Both the position numbers and the translations under genes were made by a program. Source: Lentisphaerota bacterium (lineage in GTDB: Bacteria; Verrucomicrobiota; Lentisphaeria; Oligosphaerales; PUNB01). Taken from it: a stretch of 15,566 nucleotides of DNA. Positions 5,637 to 12,876 of this stretch are shown here, piece after piece; within the stretch, counting starts at the first letter, position 1, and every line of letters begins with the position of its first letter. The stretch is taken from the NCBI GenBank assembly GCA_003552565.1, contig PUNB01000040.1:1-15566 (forward strand). The letters run 5' to 3'. A model generated the notes under the pieces. That model did no database searches. It was not told the origin of the DNA and saw only the letters and a list, made by a program, of their open reading frames with translations.

Positions 5637-7040
5637 ATGGTGAACCTTTCCCAAATCAAAGATATGAAAGTCCTGATTGTTGAAGACCAGGAAGGCTTGG
5701 CCGAACTGTTGGCTGAAGAAATCGGTGAATCCGGTCTTCAGGCCCGCTGGACGGCCAGCGCCGAAGAGGCGCGGCCGCTCATAAGCAGCTGGCTGCCGGA
5801 TTTGGTGGTCAGTGATCTGAGGCTTCCTGGAGCTGACGGCCTCGAACTGCTGCAGCAAGTGCGAGCGATGGAGTCGCCGCCCGCGTTTCTGGTGATCACC
5901 GCTTTCGGCACGGTTACCGAAGCGGTTGAAGCCTTAAAAGCGGGTGCTGATGATTTCCTGACCAAACCTTTGGATCTGGAACACTTCAAACACCGCATGG
6001 CCAGTATTCTGGAAACTCGCAAACTGCGGGAGGAAGTACAGGGATTCCGCCGCACTCTGAAAGACGACCACACCTTTTACTCGATGTACGGACAAAGCCG
6101 CTCAATGCAGGCCTTGTTCAATAATATCAAACAGGTGGCTTTGGCCGACGGACCGGTCCTGATTTACGGAGAAAGCGGCACTGGCAAGGAGCTGGTGGCG
6201 CGGGCCATACACGGCTGCAGTGAGCGCGCCGAAAAACCTTTTCAAGCCGTCAACTGCGCCGGCATTCCGGAAAACTTGATGGAAAGCGAATTTTTCGGCC
6301 ACGCCGCCGGCGCTTTCACTGGCGCCCAGAAAGCTCGAAGAGGACTTTTTCAGGCGGCCGAAAGCGGCAGTCTGCTGCTGGATGAAATTGCCGAAATGCC
6401 GCTGGCTCTGCAATCAAAGCTGCTGCGGATTCTTCAGGACGGCCGGGTGCGGCCGGTCGGAGCCAACCAGGAAGAGCAGGTTGATGTCAGAGTGATCGCC
6501 GCCACCAATCAGGATCTGGAAAAGGCGGTTGAAGAAGGACGCTTTCGCGATGATCTTTTTTATCGCCTGGAAACTTTCATGCTGCGGGTGCCGCCTCTGA
6601 GGGAACGTGAAGAAGACGTGGAATTACTTTCGGCTCGGTTCCTGGTGCATTACTCTTCGAAGATGGGCAAACGCATTCAGGGGTTTCGCGAGGAAGCGCT
6701 GGAGCTGATCAGACGTTATTCATTCCCTGGCAACGTCCGCGAGTTGCAGAACGCGGTTGAAAGAGCCGTCGCGTTTTGCGATGAAGAGCGTATCGCGCCA
6801 AAACATCTGCCGGCCAGAATCCGGGAAAACAGCTCCTGCGCGGCTGTGCCGGCGGCGTTCTCGCCGGAAAATTTCTTTTCTTCCGGCCGGCTTCAGCCTC
6901 TGTCCGAAATTGAACAGGCGTACATAAAGCATGTGCTGAAACATACCGGCGGCAACAAAAAAAAGGCGGCGGACATTCTGGGTATCAGCCGCCGCTCACT
7001 GTATCAGAGGCTTGAGTCGAAAGACAGTTCAGAACCATAA
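5637..7040 (+). CDS. NtrC-family sigma-54-dependent response regulator
   Basis: This 467-residue regulator has the standard three-domain layout. The receiver domain (about 10-125) has acidic pocket E16/D17, phospho-acceptor D60 in VSDLRLPG, T88 and K110 in LTKPLD. The AAA+ sigma-54 interaction domain (about 148-380) has GESGTGKE (178-185, Walker A), GAFTGA (225-230, the loop contacting sigma-54), LLLDE (246-250, Walker B) and FRDDLFYRL (303-311, arginine-finger region). A Fis-type helix-turn-helix (439-459, NKKKAADILGISRRSLYQRL) ends the protein. All key residues are intact, so it should be a phosphorylation-controlled activator of sigma-54 promoters. ATG 5637 has GAAGAGAA just before it; ATG 5664 (residue 10) is an alternative start. 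No histidine kinase is encoded in the window, so it is an orphan here and its targets are unknown. Confidence 0.95.
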   Translation: MVNLSQIKDMKVLIVEDQEGLAELLAEEIGESGLQARWTASAEEARPLISSWLPDLVVSDLRLPGADGLELLQQVRAMESPPAFLVITAFGTVTEAVEALKAGADDFLTKPLDLEHFKHRMASILETRKLREEVQGFRRTLKDDHTFYSMYGQSRSMQALFNNIKQVALADGPVLIYGESGTGKELVARAIHGCSERAEKPFQAVNCAGIPENLMESEFFGHAAGAFTGAQKARRGLFQAAESGSLLLDEIAEMPLALQSKLLRILQDGRVRPVGANQEEQVDVRVIAATNQDLEKAVEEGRFRDDLFYRLETFMLRVPPLREREEDVELLSARFLVHYSSKMGKRIQGFREEALELIRRYSFPGNVRELQNAVERAVAFCDEERIAPKHLPARIRENSSCAAVPAAFSPENFFSSGRLQPLSEIEQAYIKHVLKHTGGNKKKAADILGISRRSLYQRLESKDSSEP

Positions 7041-7044
7041 AAAA

Positions 7045-7076
7045 ACGCCCCCGACCTTGCAATCAGGCGGGGGCGT
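7045..7076 (-). terminator. Rho-independent terminator for gap
   Basis: ACGCCCCCG (7045-7053) pairs perfectly with CGGGGGCGT (7068-7076), with three further pairs (CCT/AGG) past a bulged A. Read on the minus strand, the stem is followed directly by TTTTTT, so it is a classic intrinsic terminator 24 bases after the gap stop. It also begins five bases after the response-regulator stop and may block converging transcripts. Confidence 0.9.
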
Positions 7077-7099
7077 ATGTGGTGAGCCAGTCGATCCAA

Positions 7100-8110
7100 T
7101 CAGCCGTTGACCTTGCTCATGTGTGAGATCAGCTCAAGCACCTTGCTTGAATATCCCCATTCGTTGTCATACCAGGCGACTAGTTTGACGAAGTTATCGT
7201 TCAAGGAGATGCCCGCATCCGCATCAAAGACGCTGGTGCAGGTTTCGCCGATGAAATCGCTGGAAACCACCGCTTCTTCGGTGTAACCCAGGATTCCTTT
7301 AAGCTCCCCTTCGGAAGCCTTTTTCATCGCCGCCTTGATCTGATCGTAACTGGCCGCTTTCTGCAGACGGCAGGTCAGATCGACAACCGAGACGTTCAGC
7401 AAAGGAATCCGGAACGCCATGCCTGTCAGCTTGCCGTTAAGGTCGGGAATGACCTTGCCCACCGCTTTGGCGGCGCCGGTGCTGGCGGGAATGATATTGC
7501 CGGAGGCCGCCCGGCCGCCGCGCCAGTCCTTGGCTGAAGGCCCGTCCACCGTCTTCTGAGTGGCGGTGGCGGCATGCACGGTGGTCATCAGACCTTCGGC
7601 GATTCCCCAGTTGTCGTGTGCCACCTTGGCCACGGGCGCCAAACAGTTGGTGGTGCAGGAGGCGTTGGAAACAAACTGAACGCCCGCTTTGTAGCTGTCA
7701 TGGTTGACCCCCATTACAAACATCGGGGTGTCGTCTTTTGAGGGAGCGGACATGACCACGTACTTGGCGCCGCCCGCCAAATGACCTTCAGCCTTCTCTT
7801 TCGTCAGAAACACGCCGGTTGATTCAACCACGTATTCAGCGCCGCAGGCGCCCCAGCCGATGTCTTTCGGGTCCATCTCGCTGTACACGGCTATCTGTTT
7901 GCCGTTCACCGTCAATTTTCCGTCCCGCACTTCGGCGGTGCCGTTGAACCGACCGTGAACCGTGTCATATTTCAACATATAAACCATGTAGTCCAGATCG
8001 ATAAACGGATCGTTGACACCGACAATCTCAATGTCATTCCGTTCGCAGGCGGCTCGAAAAACCAGCCGTCCGATTCTGCCGAATCCATTAATTCCCACTT
8101 TTGTCGCCAT
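7100..8110 (-). CDS. gap: Glyceraldehyde-3-phosphate dehydrogenase, NAD-dependent, phosphorylating
   Basis: This glycolytic enzyme oxidises glyceraldehyde-3-phosphate to 1,3-bisphosphoglycerate in the cytoplasm. The 336-residue protein has the Rossmann motif GINGFGRIGR (6-15), D34 (the residue that selects NAD over NADP), SNASCTTNC (148-156) with catalytic C152, H179 in TTVHAATATQKTVDG, the GGRAASGNIIPASTGAAKA stretch (198-216) and WYDNEWGY (313-320). Start 8110 has AGGAG about 8 bases upstream and gives normal family length; an in-frame extension to 8266 would be promoter DNA. One oddity is the usually conserved RVPTPNVSVVDL segment, which here reads RIPLLNVSVVDL (234-245). The gene stands alone with its own promoter, candidate operator and terminator. 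Confidence 0.98.
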   Translation of the reverse strand: MATKVGINGFGRIGRLVFRAACERNDIEIVGVNDPFIDLDYMVYMLKYDTVHGRFNGTAEVRDGKLTVNGKQIAVYSEMDPKDIGWGACGAEYVVESTGVFLTKEKAEGHLAGGAKYVVMSAPSKDDTPMFVMGVNHDSYKAGVQFVSNASCTTNCLAPVAKVAHDNWGIAEGLMTTVHAATATQKTVDGPSAKDWRGGRAASGNIIPASTGAAKAVGKVIPDLNGKLTGMAFRIPLLNVSVVDLTCRLQKAASYDQIKAAMKKASEGELKGILGYTEEAVVSSDFIGETCTSVFDADAGISLNDNFVKLVAWYDNEWGYSSKVLELISHMSKVNG

Positions 8111-8158
8111 TTTTTTTCTCCTATTGTTAAGGTTGTCATGCGTTAATTGAGTTTTTGT

Positions 8159-8201
8159 CGAACAAGAAAAAGTACTATAATTCCTGTTCGCGAATTGGCA
8201 A
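8159..8201 (-). promoter_or_regulatory. gap promoter with candidate operator
   Basis: On the minus strand, TTGCCA (8201-8196) and TATAGT (8179-8174) are separated by 16 bases, a good sigma-70-type -35/-10 pair about 65 bases before the gap ATG. A 10-12-10 inverted repeat, CGAACAAGAA (8159-8168) and TTCCTGTTCG (8181-8190) on the plus strand, 9 of 10 positions matched, is centred on the -10 box. It is well placed for a dimeric repressor to block transcription; which regulator binds is unknown. Confidence 0.6.
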
Positions 8202-8259
8202 ATATTACCGCGGCAAAGTCGTAATGCGTCAGTGAAAGGTGGAAGCCGGTTACATTTTT

Positions 8260-8290
8260 GAACCACGAATGGACACGAATAAACACGAAT
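8260..8290 (+). repeat. 31-bp terminal inverted repeat, left
   Basis: This 31-base sequence, starting GAACCACGAATGGACACGAA, is the exact reverse complement of 8691-8721. It lies downstream of the GxxExxY gene and just upstream of the gap promoter. Confidence 0.9.
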
Positions 8291-8296
8291 AAGAAA

Positions 8297-8330
8297 CTTG
8301 TGTATTCATATTCATTCGTGGCTCCTTTTT
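8297..8330 (-). repeat. Degenerate third copy of the repeat, direct relative to the right end
   Basis: Read on the minus strand, AAAAAGGAGCCACGAATGAA followed by tatgaataca resembles the start of the right-end repeat (AAAAAAGGAACCACGAATGG). The GxxExxY gene is therefore bracketed by direct repeats as well as by the inverted pair. It contains the GxxExxY stop (two of its three bases) and can fold against 8260-8290 into an imperfect hairpin. Confidence 0.65.
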
Positions 8331-8712
8331 ATAGCACGACACGTTTCCATTCCAATTTGGCGCGTTGAAAGTTGATAATCACGCCGACTTTCAAACCAGT
8401 AATCTTGAGATAGTTCATCATCTGGCCGATTTCGTGGTCGGTGATTGGATCAATGACCTTGGTATCGACCACTAGTTGATCGTGCGTAATGAGGTCAGGG
8501 ATATATTCCCCGACAGACACCCCCTTGTACAAGACATCGAAGCGGGGCTGCTGCTTCCAGGGTATGCCTCGCAAACCGAATTCGACCACAAGTGCATTTT
8601 CGTACGGCTTTTCTAACAATCCATGACCTAGTTCGTTCATTACTTCCATTGCGCATCCTACGACATCAAACACTTCCTTTTTCAAAAGCAATTCGTGTTT
8701 ATTCGTGTCCAT
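8329..8712 (-). CDS. GxxExxY family protein (PD-(D/E)XK nuclease-like fold)
   Basis: This 127-residue protein has the family-naming motif G31-LL-E34-KP-Y37, preceded by VVGCAMEVMNELG. It then shows YIPDLI (D73) and VVDTKVID (D83, K85), which match the positions of the PD-(D/E)XK catalytic core; the usual Glu of the E-x-K element is Asp here. The conserved QMMNYLKITG (97-106) follows. The family is widespread and its cellular role is not established. The start ATG lies inside the right 31-bp repeat, so the first residues (MDTNKHE) are repeat-encoded. AAAAGG lies about 8 bases upstream. The stop overlaps a degenerate copy of the same repeat. It follows the C92-like gene by 21 bases and could share its transcript, but the repeat frame suggests an inserted cassette. 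Confidence 0.92.
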   Translation of the reverse strand: MDTNKHELLLKKEVFDVVGCAMEVMNELGHGLLEKPYENALVVEFGLRGIPWKQQPRFDVLYKGVSVGEYIPDLITHDQLVVDTKVIDPITDHEIGQMMNYLKITGLKVGVIINFQRAKLEWKRVVL

Positions 8713-8721
8713 TCGTGGTTC
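8691..8721 (-). repeat. 31-bp terminal inverted repeat, right
   Basis: This is the exact reverse complement of 8260-8290. Read on the minus strand it carries the likely ribosome-binding region and the start codon of the GxxExxY gene. It begins 12 bases after the stop of the C92-like gene. Confidence 0.9.
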
Positions 8722-8733
8722 CTTTTTTATCTT

Positions 8734-10515
8734 TTATTCAACAAATAGGTAATCGTCAGAATCCGGGCGCTCACTGGAGGCACCCGTAGAACTTCCGCTT
8801 TCGCGGTACTCAGGAACCGGCGCAGCCACCGTCGGCTTTTGGAAAAACCAGACACCGCCGTTTCCCAGTGTGAACCGCGGCCGCTCCGCTGGAAGCGCTC
8901 GGACTAATTCTTCATGGTCTTTATTGCTTGCAGAACTGTTGTTGTTTCCCTCGTTCACTCTGGTGATTTTCGGCGGCCTGTAACCGACCGTTGCCGCCAG
9001 CGCCGCGGCTGATCGAAATACCGCTTGGCCGCCGCGGCCGCCAGTGAGATAGGCGACAAAAACCAAGGGGGAATCACGATAAAAGGCCAGCTCGGCAATG
9101 TCATCGGGCCTGAGCACGGTTCTTCCCGCCACTCGGTTCCGCGGCCAATTGATATGGGCGTAAGACTGGAATATTATTTCCGTACACACAACCCGCTCAG
9201 GGGTCATAAGGTCAAAACCGTAATCATAAGGTTTATAGCGCTGCTGACTGAGTCGACGATAAATCAGTGCAACATTCTCAATCTCTTCCAGCCGCAGATC
9301 TTTGACCCTGAGTACAGCCGCTTCGTCCAGGTTCAGAAAATCTTCAAGGGTGGTGAAATTCAAACCGTTATATCTGGCCTCGTAAATCGATTTCCCCTGC
9401 ATTATTTCTTCCTGAAAATCTTTGATCGCCGGGTGATCCCATAAGTCCGCCTCTCGCAGCTGTTCCTCGGTTCCCAGCCACACTGCGGCGTGCGACCAAT
9501 AGCCGGGTATTATTAGATTGGCGGGGTTGCTGGATTGTCTGCGCAGCAATATATCCAGCGGCCGCATTTTCCGGCTGATTTCCAGGCTCGCGAGTTGATG
9601 CTGATGAAGTTTCCCTGGGAACCAGGGTATGACTCCAATGACCGTGCCCACGACCCGGGCGGCTCCGAAGCCGGTCTCTCCAGCGGTGCGTCGGAACCGA
9701 CTGCGCCATGATGGTTCGGAATGGCGGTACAACTCGGCCAAATCGTTTTCGCGGCTGAACAGCCGCCAGCCATCGGTGGATTCGATCAATTGCCGATAAT
9801 GGATTTCCATCACGGCAGCGGCCTGGGCCCCGTTTCTTGCCCGAAAATACTTTTTACATGCCTGACGGATCAATTCGCCTCGGCTCGGGGTTAAGAGTTG
9901 TCGGCTGATCTCCTCCAGCCCAAGGGAATCATTCTGATCGTGATTATGATTTTGCCGCCAGATACGACCCAAACATTCGCTGCTGACGAACACCTCTCGG
10001 GCCTGGCTGAAGCCCGTCGCCAGAATCAACTCTCCGGCCAGCCATTGAAGGTGCTTAACGTCTGCAGGATCAAACGCATCTGGATACTTCGGCTTGAGCC
10101 TGCTCAGCTCACTTAGCAGAAAGCCGCTTTCACCTCTGAACGCTCTCAGTTTTTCGGAGGTCAATGCTATGGAACTGGAGGATAATGAATTATCATCGGC
10201 CAGCTCCGTTGTGAGTTGCCGGCCGAAACGGCTCAATTCCGCCGCCAGTTCACGATAAGACTCCAGGCGATGAAACCAGTTATCAACTTCCCGAGGTTGA
10301 GAGTGGTACAATTCGGCACGCGGAAATGAAATTGTTGAAATGGCGCTTAATTCCGGGGCGGCGGCGTACACACTGTCGCGAACCCGGCCGGCGAATCGAC
10401 AAAAGGTCCTTTCTTCTCCGGAACCATAAGCGGACGCAACAAGTCCAACGAGCAACAATGCCCAGAAAAACTCGACAAGGATGAATTTATTTCTGAATTT
10501 GACCGCGATTCGCAT
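8734..10515 (-). CDS. Exported YiiX/YebB-like NlpC/P60-superfamily cysteine hydrolase (Peptidase C92-like)
   Basis: This 593-residue protein begins with a signal peptide or anchor (residues 1-32, core VEFFWALLLVGLVASA). Residues about 35-285 are helical and charged with no family I recognise. A hydrophobic glycine-rich stretch (282-300) precedes the catalytic region. That region shows RPLDILLRR (318-326), GYWSHAAVWLG (338-348, probable catalytic H342), EARYNGL (379-385), YDYGFD (430-435) and VVCTEI (442-447, probable nucleophile C444). The His-before-Cys order and surrounding pattern fit the circularly permuted NlpC/P60 fold of the YiiX group. Related enzymes act on cell-wall peptides or lipid/amide bonds; the substrate here is unknown. 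The last 80 residues are low-complexity (Asn/Ser then Pro/Ser/Glu). The start 10515 has AAGG upstream. It is probably expressed from the divergent region shared with the foldase gene. Confidence 0.8.
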   Translation of the reverse strand: MRIAVKFRNKFILVEFFWALLLVGLVASAYGSGEERTFCRFAGRVRDSVYAAAPELSAISTISFPRAELYHSQPREVDNWFHRLESYRELAAELSRFGRQLTTELADDNSLSSSSIALTSEKLRAFRGESGFLLSELSRLKPKYPDAFDPADVKHLQWLAGELILATGFSQAREVFVSSECLGRIWRQNHNHDQNDSLGLEEISRQLLTPSRGELIRQACKKYFRARNGAQAAAVMEIHYRQLIESTDGWRLFSRENDLAELYRHSEPSWRSRFRRTAGETGFGAARVVGTVIGVIPWFPGKLHQHQLASLEISRKMRPLDILLRRQSSNPANLIIPGYWSHAAVWLGTEEQLREADLWDHPAIKDFQEEIMQGKSIYEARYNGLNFTTLEDFLNLDEAAVLRVKDLRLEEIENVALIYRRLSQQRYKPYDYGFDLMTPERVVCTEIIFQSYAHINWPRNRVAGRTVLRPDDIAELAFYRDSPLVFVAYLTGGRGGQAVFRSAAALAATVGYRPPKITRVNEGNNNSSASNKDHEELVRALPAERPRFTLGNGGVWFFQKPTVAAPVPEYRESGSSTGASSERPDSDDYLFVE

Positions 10516-10544
10516 CCATCAGCCTTGAGATAATGAAAAACTAT

Positions 10545-10573
10545 ATCATATTATGAGAATGTATTGTCGACAA
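10545..10573 (-). promoter_or_regulatory. Possible promoter of the C92-like gene
   Basis: On the minus strand, TTGTCG (10573-10568) and TATGAT (10550-10545) are 17 bases apart, about 30 bases before the ATG at 10515. The -35 lies within the palindrome TTGTCGACAA (10564-10573). The divergent 113-base region must also hold the promoter for the foldase gene, for which I see no clear boxes. Confidence 0.35.
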
Positions 10574-10628
10574 AACAATTTTGCAAATCACGAAACCAAT
10601 TAATTCACAGTAGAAAATCGGAAAACTC

Positions 10629-12869
10629 ATGCTTATTCTCAGAATCAACAAAATGATCGCCAGACATGGCAAGCTGGCAATGGTTCTAATTGCCGCCGCT
10701 ATTGTTATCCCGTTCGTATTTATGTGGGGTCCGCACAGTGTGTTCGACACCCCGGCCGGGCAAAGAGGAATCAGGGACGCTGGCCGTATGTACGGCGAGT
10801 CAATTGATCCCGAAGAACTCTTTCAGCAATTGAGTTTTGCGCAGCTTGAAAAATTCAAGCAGGCCGGCGAAATGACCCCGGTTCCTGGAGAACAGCTGCT
10901 GGATCAGGCGCTGGAGAGAATGCGTTTCCTGCGTGAAGCCGAAGACAGAAAGCTGGACCGGGTCAGCGAAGATCAGATTGATCAAACCATCAGCATGATG
11001 TTCAGAGACCGGGAGGGCGGTTTCAATCGGCAATACTATCAGATGTTCAGCCGGAATATACTGCCCCACCTGGGAATGGATGAAGTTGATTACCGGGAAT
11101 ATGTGCGGCAGAGAATTATTATTCAGCGTTTGTTCAGAGATATCACCGGAGGTGTCTATGTATCTCCCCGAGAGGTCGACCAGCAGCTGATCCACAACCA
11201 TGAAAACTTCATCGCTCTCTACAGAAATTTTTCTGTGCAAGATTTCGAAGAACAGGCGCGGGTCAATTTAGTAAGCGATTCTGAAGTACGCGAATACTTT
11301 GACGCCAATCGCGGAGCCGAACTTCCTTCCGGCCGGGTCATTACTGATCTTGATGATGAAACCACGGCTGAAATCCGCGAACTTCTGCTGCGGGAAGTCG
11401 GGGAGGATTTTTATGAACGCAAAATTCACTTTCTCAAAACTTATGTTGAGGAAGCGGACAATCTTAATGGCGCGCTTGCCGCTTATCAGAACGATTACCG
11501 ATCGGCGGCGGAACCCGATGAAGACGCCTTCCCCTTCTCGCCCGAGCAGGCCGAGGAAATAGTGGATGACTACATTCGCCAAGTCTATGAACCGGAACGG
11601 AAGAAGTTCTCTATCGCCATCTTCCGTCCGGAAAATTACCTGGACCAGGTGGAAGTCGATAAACGTGATCTGGAATCCGCCTATGAACGGCGTTCGGATG
11701 AATTCCAGAAGCGGATTCGCGCCCGACATATTATGCTTCGAGCTGAGGATAACGAGGATGAAGCCGAGGAAAAAGCGCCTGAAAAACTCCGGGAACTAAG
11801 AGATAGAATCATGGACGGAGAAAGTTTTGCGGAACTGGCGACGGAATATTCCCAGGACCCCGGCAGCGCCGCCCGTGGAGGCGATCTCGGAACTTTTACC
11901 CGCGAACAGATGGTTGCCCCCTTTGCTGAAGCCGCTTTCGCTCTGGAAGAAGGCGAGATGAGCGAAATAGTGGAAACTCAGTTCGGCTACCATTTAATCA
12001 AGGTTGACGAGATAATCCCCCGCCGGGAACTGGAGGAAGTGGAGGAAGAGCTGCGCCGGGAAATCATGCAGAGAGAAGCTCGGAGACTTGCCTGGACGGC
12101 GGCGGACGATTTTTCTTACCAGCTTTTTGAAGCAACCGCCGAAGTTGAAACTCCGGAAAAAGTTTCCATTTTCGATAAGCTGGCCGAACAAGAGGAAGTT
12201 GAGACCGTAGAAACCGAGCATTTCAATATGCGCTCCCCGCCTCCACTTTTGCAGGATCATGAAGAAGCAGCGGAAACGGTTTACAACCTGTCTTCAGAGC
12301 AGCCGATCTCGGAAGTCGTGGAACTGAACGGCCAGTCGCTCGTGGCGCTTTATCAATCATCCCGTCCTCCCGCCATACCCAGCTTTGAGAATAACGAACG
12401 AATTCAGCGATTAACCACCGATTGGGCTATTCAGGAGGAAGCTTCACGGCTGGCTCGAGCAGAAGCGGAAGAGGTATATGAGGAGGTGGCCGGAGAACTT
12501 CCGGAAGCGGACAACCCCCAGGCCCTTCTGCAGAAATTCAATTTCGTAGAAACCGGCCGGTTCAGCCGCGCTGAACCTCCTGAAGGTAACCCAGCCCTGC
12601 AGCACCTGCTTCAACAGCGGCTGGACGCGCAGTCAGTCGGCGCGCTTTCCGAACCTTTATCGAAAAATGGCGACAGCCTCCTGGTGTTCCTGGCCCAGAG
12701 AATGGAGCCGGAGGAAGAGATTGTCGAAAATCAAAGACAAATGACCCGACAGCAGGTTTATCAGCGGAAAGCTCAGTGGGCATTCGAGCGCTTCAACGAA
12801 AAGAGCGAAGAACGCGCTCAGATAGAAATCCCTGAAGAACTCCTGGCTCATTTGGGAAGACGACGATAA
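10629..12869 (+). CDS. PpiD/SurA-like membrane-anchored periplasmic foldase with parvulin domain
   Basis: This 746-residue protein has a short cytoplasmic basic N-terminus, one transmembrane segment (about 16-33, KLAMVLIAAAIVIPFVF) and a long periplasmic part. That is the layout of PpiD, which assists folding of outer-membrane and secreted proteins leaving the Sec translocon. Residues about 55-200 fit the helical SurA_N chaperone region. A complete parvulin peptidyl-prolyl isomerase domain follows (about 363-463): RIRARHIMLRAED, DGESFAELATEYSQDPGS, GGDLGTF, FAEAAFALEEGEMS and FGYHLIKVDE. The remaining 280 residues are Glu-rich, helical and unassigned. It is longer than E. coli PpiD (623). A GGAAAA motif precedes ATG 10629. 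The next gene starts 7 bases after the stop, so the two are probably co-transcribed although functionally unrelated. Confidence 0.9.
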   Translation: MLILRINKMIARHGKLAMVLIAAAIVIPFVFMWGPHSVFDTPAGQRGIRDAGRMYGESIDPEELFQQLSFAQLEKFKQAGEMTPVPGEQLLDQALERMRFLREAEDRKLDRVSEDQIDQTISMMFRDREGGFNRQYYQMFSRNILPHLGMDEVDYREYVRQRIIIQRLFRDITGGVYVSPREVDQQLIHNHENFIALYRNFSVQDFEEQARVNLVSDSEVREYFDANRGAELPSGRVITDLDDETTAEIRELLLREVGEDFYERKIHFLKTYVEEADNLNGALAAYQNDYRSAAEPDEDAFPFSPEQAEEIVDDYIRQVYEPERKKFSIAIFRPENYLDQVEVDKRDLESAYERRSDEFQKRIRARHIMLRAEDNEDEAEEKAPEKLRELRDRIMDGESFAELATEYSQDPGSAARGGDLGTFTREQMVAPFAEAAFALEEGEMSEIVETQFGYHLIKVDEIIPRRELEEVEEELRREIMQREARRLAWTAADDFSYQLFEATAEVETPEKVSIFDKLAEQEEVETVETEHFNMRSPPPLLQDHEEAAETVYNLSSEQPISEVVELNGQSLVALYQSSRPPAIPSFENNERIQRLTTDWAIQEEASRLARAEAEEVYEEVAGELPEADNPQALLQKFNFVETGRFSRAEPPEGNPALQHLLQQRLDAQSVGALSEPLSKNGDSLLVFLAQRMEPEEEIVENQRQMTRQQVYQRKAQWAFERFNEKSEERAQIEIPEELLAHLGRRR

Positions 12870-12876
12870 CCCCGCC

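Noticed and set aside
5291..5683. 130-residue plus-strand frame running into the response regulator
   Set aside because: It spans the repeat element, overlaps the start of a confident gene in another frame and shows no protein family pattern.
10564..10573. TTGTCGACAA palindrome as an operator in the divergent promoter region
   Set aside because: A single 10-base palindrome in a short AT-rich spacer is weak evidence; it is mentioned only as part of the possible promoter.
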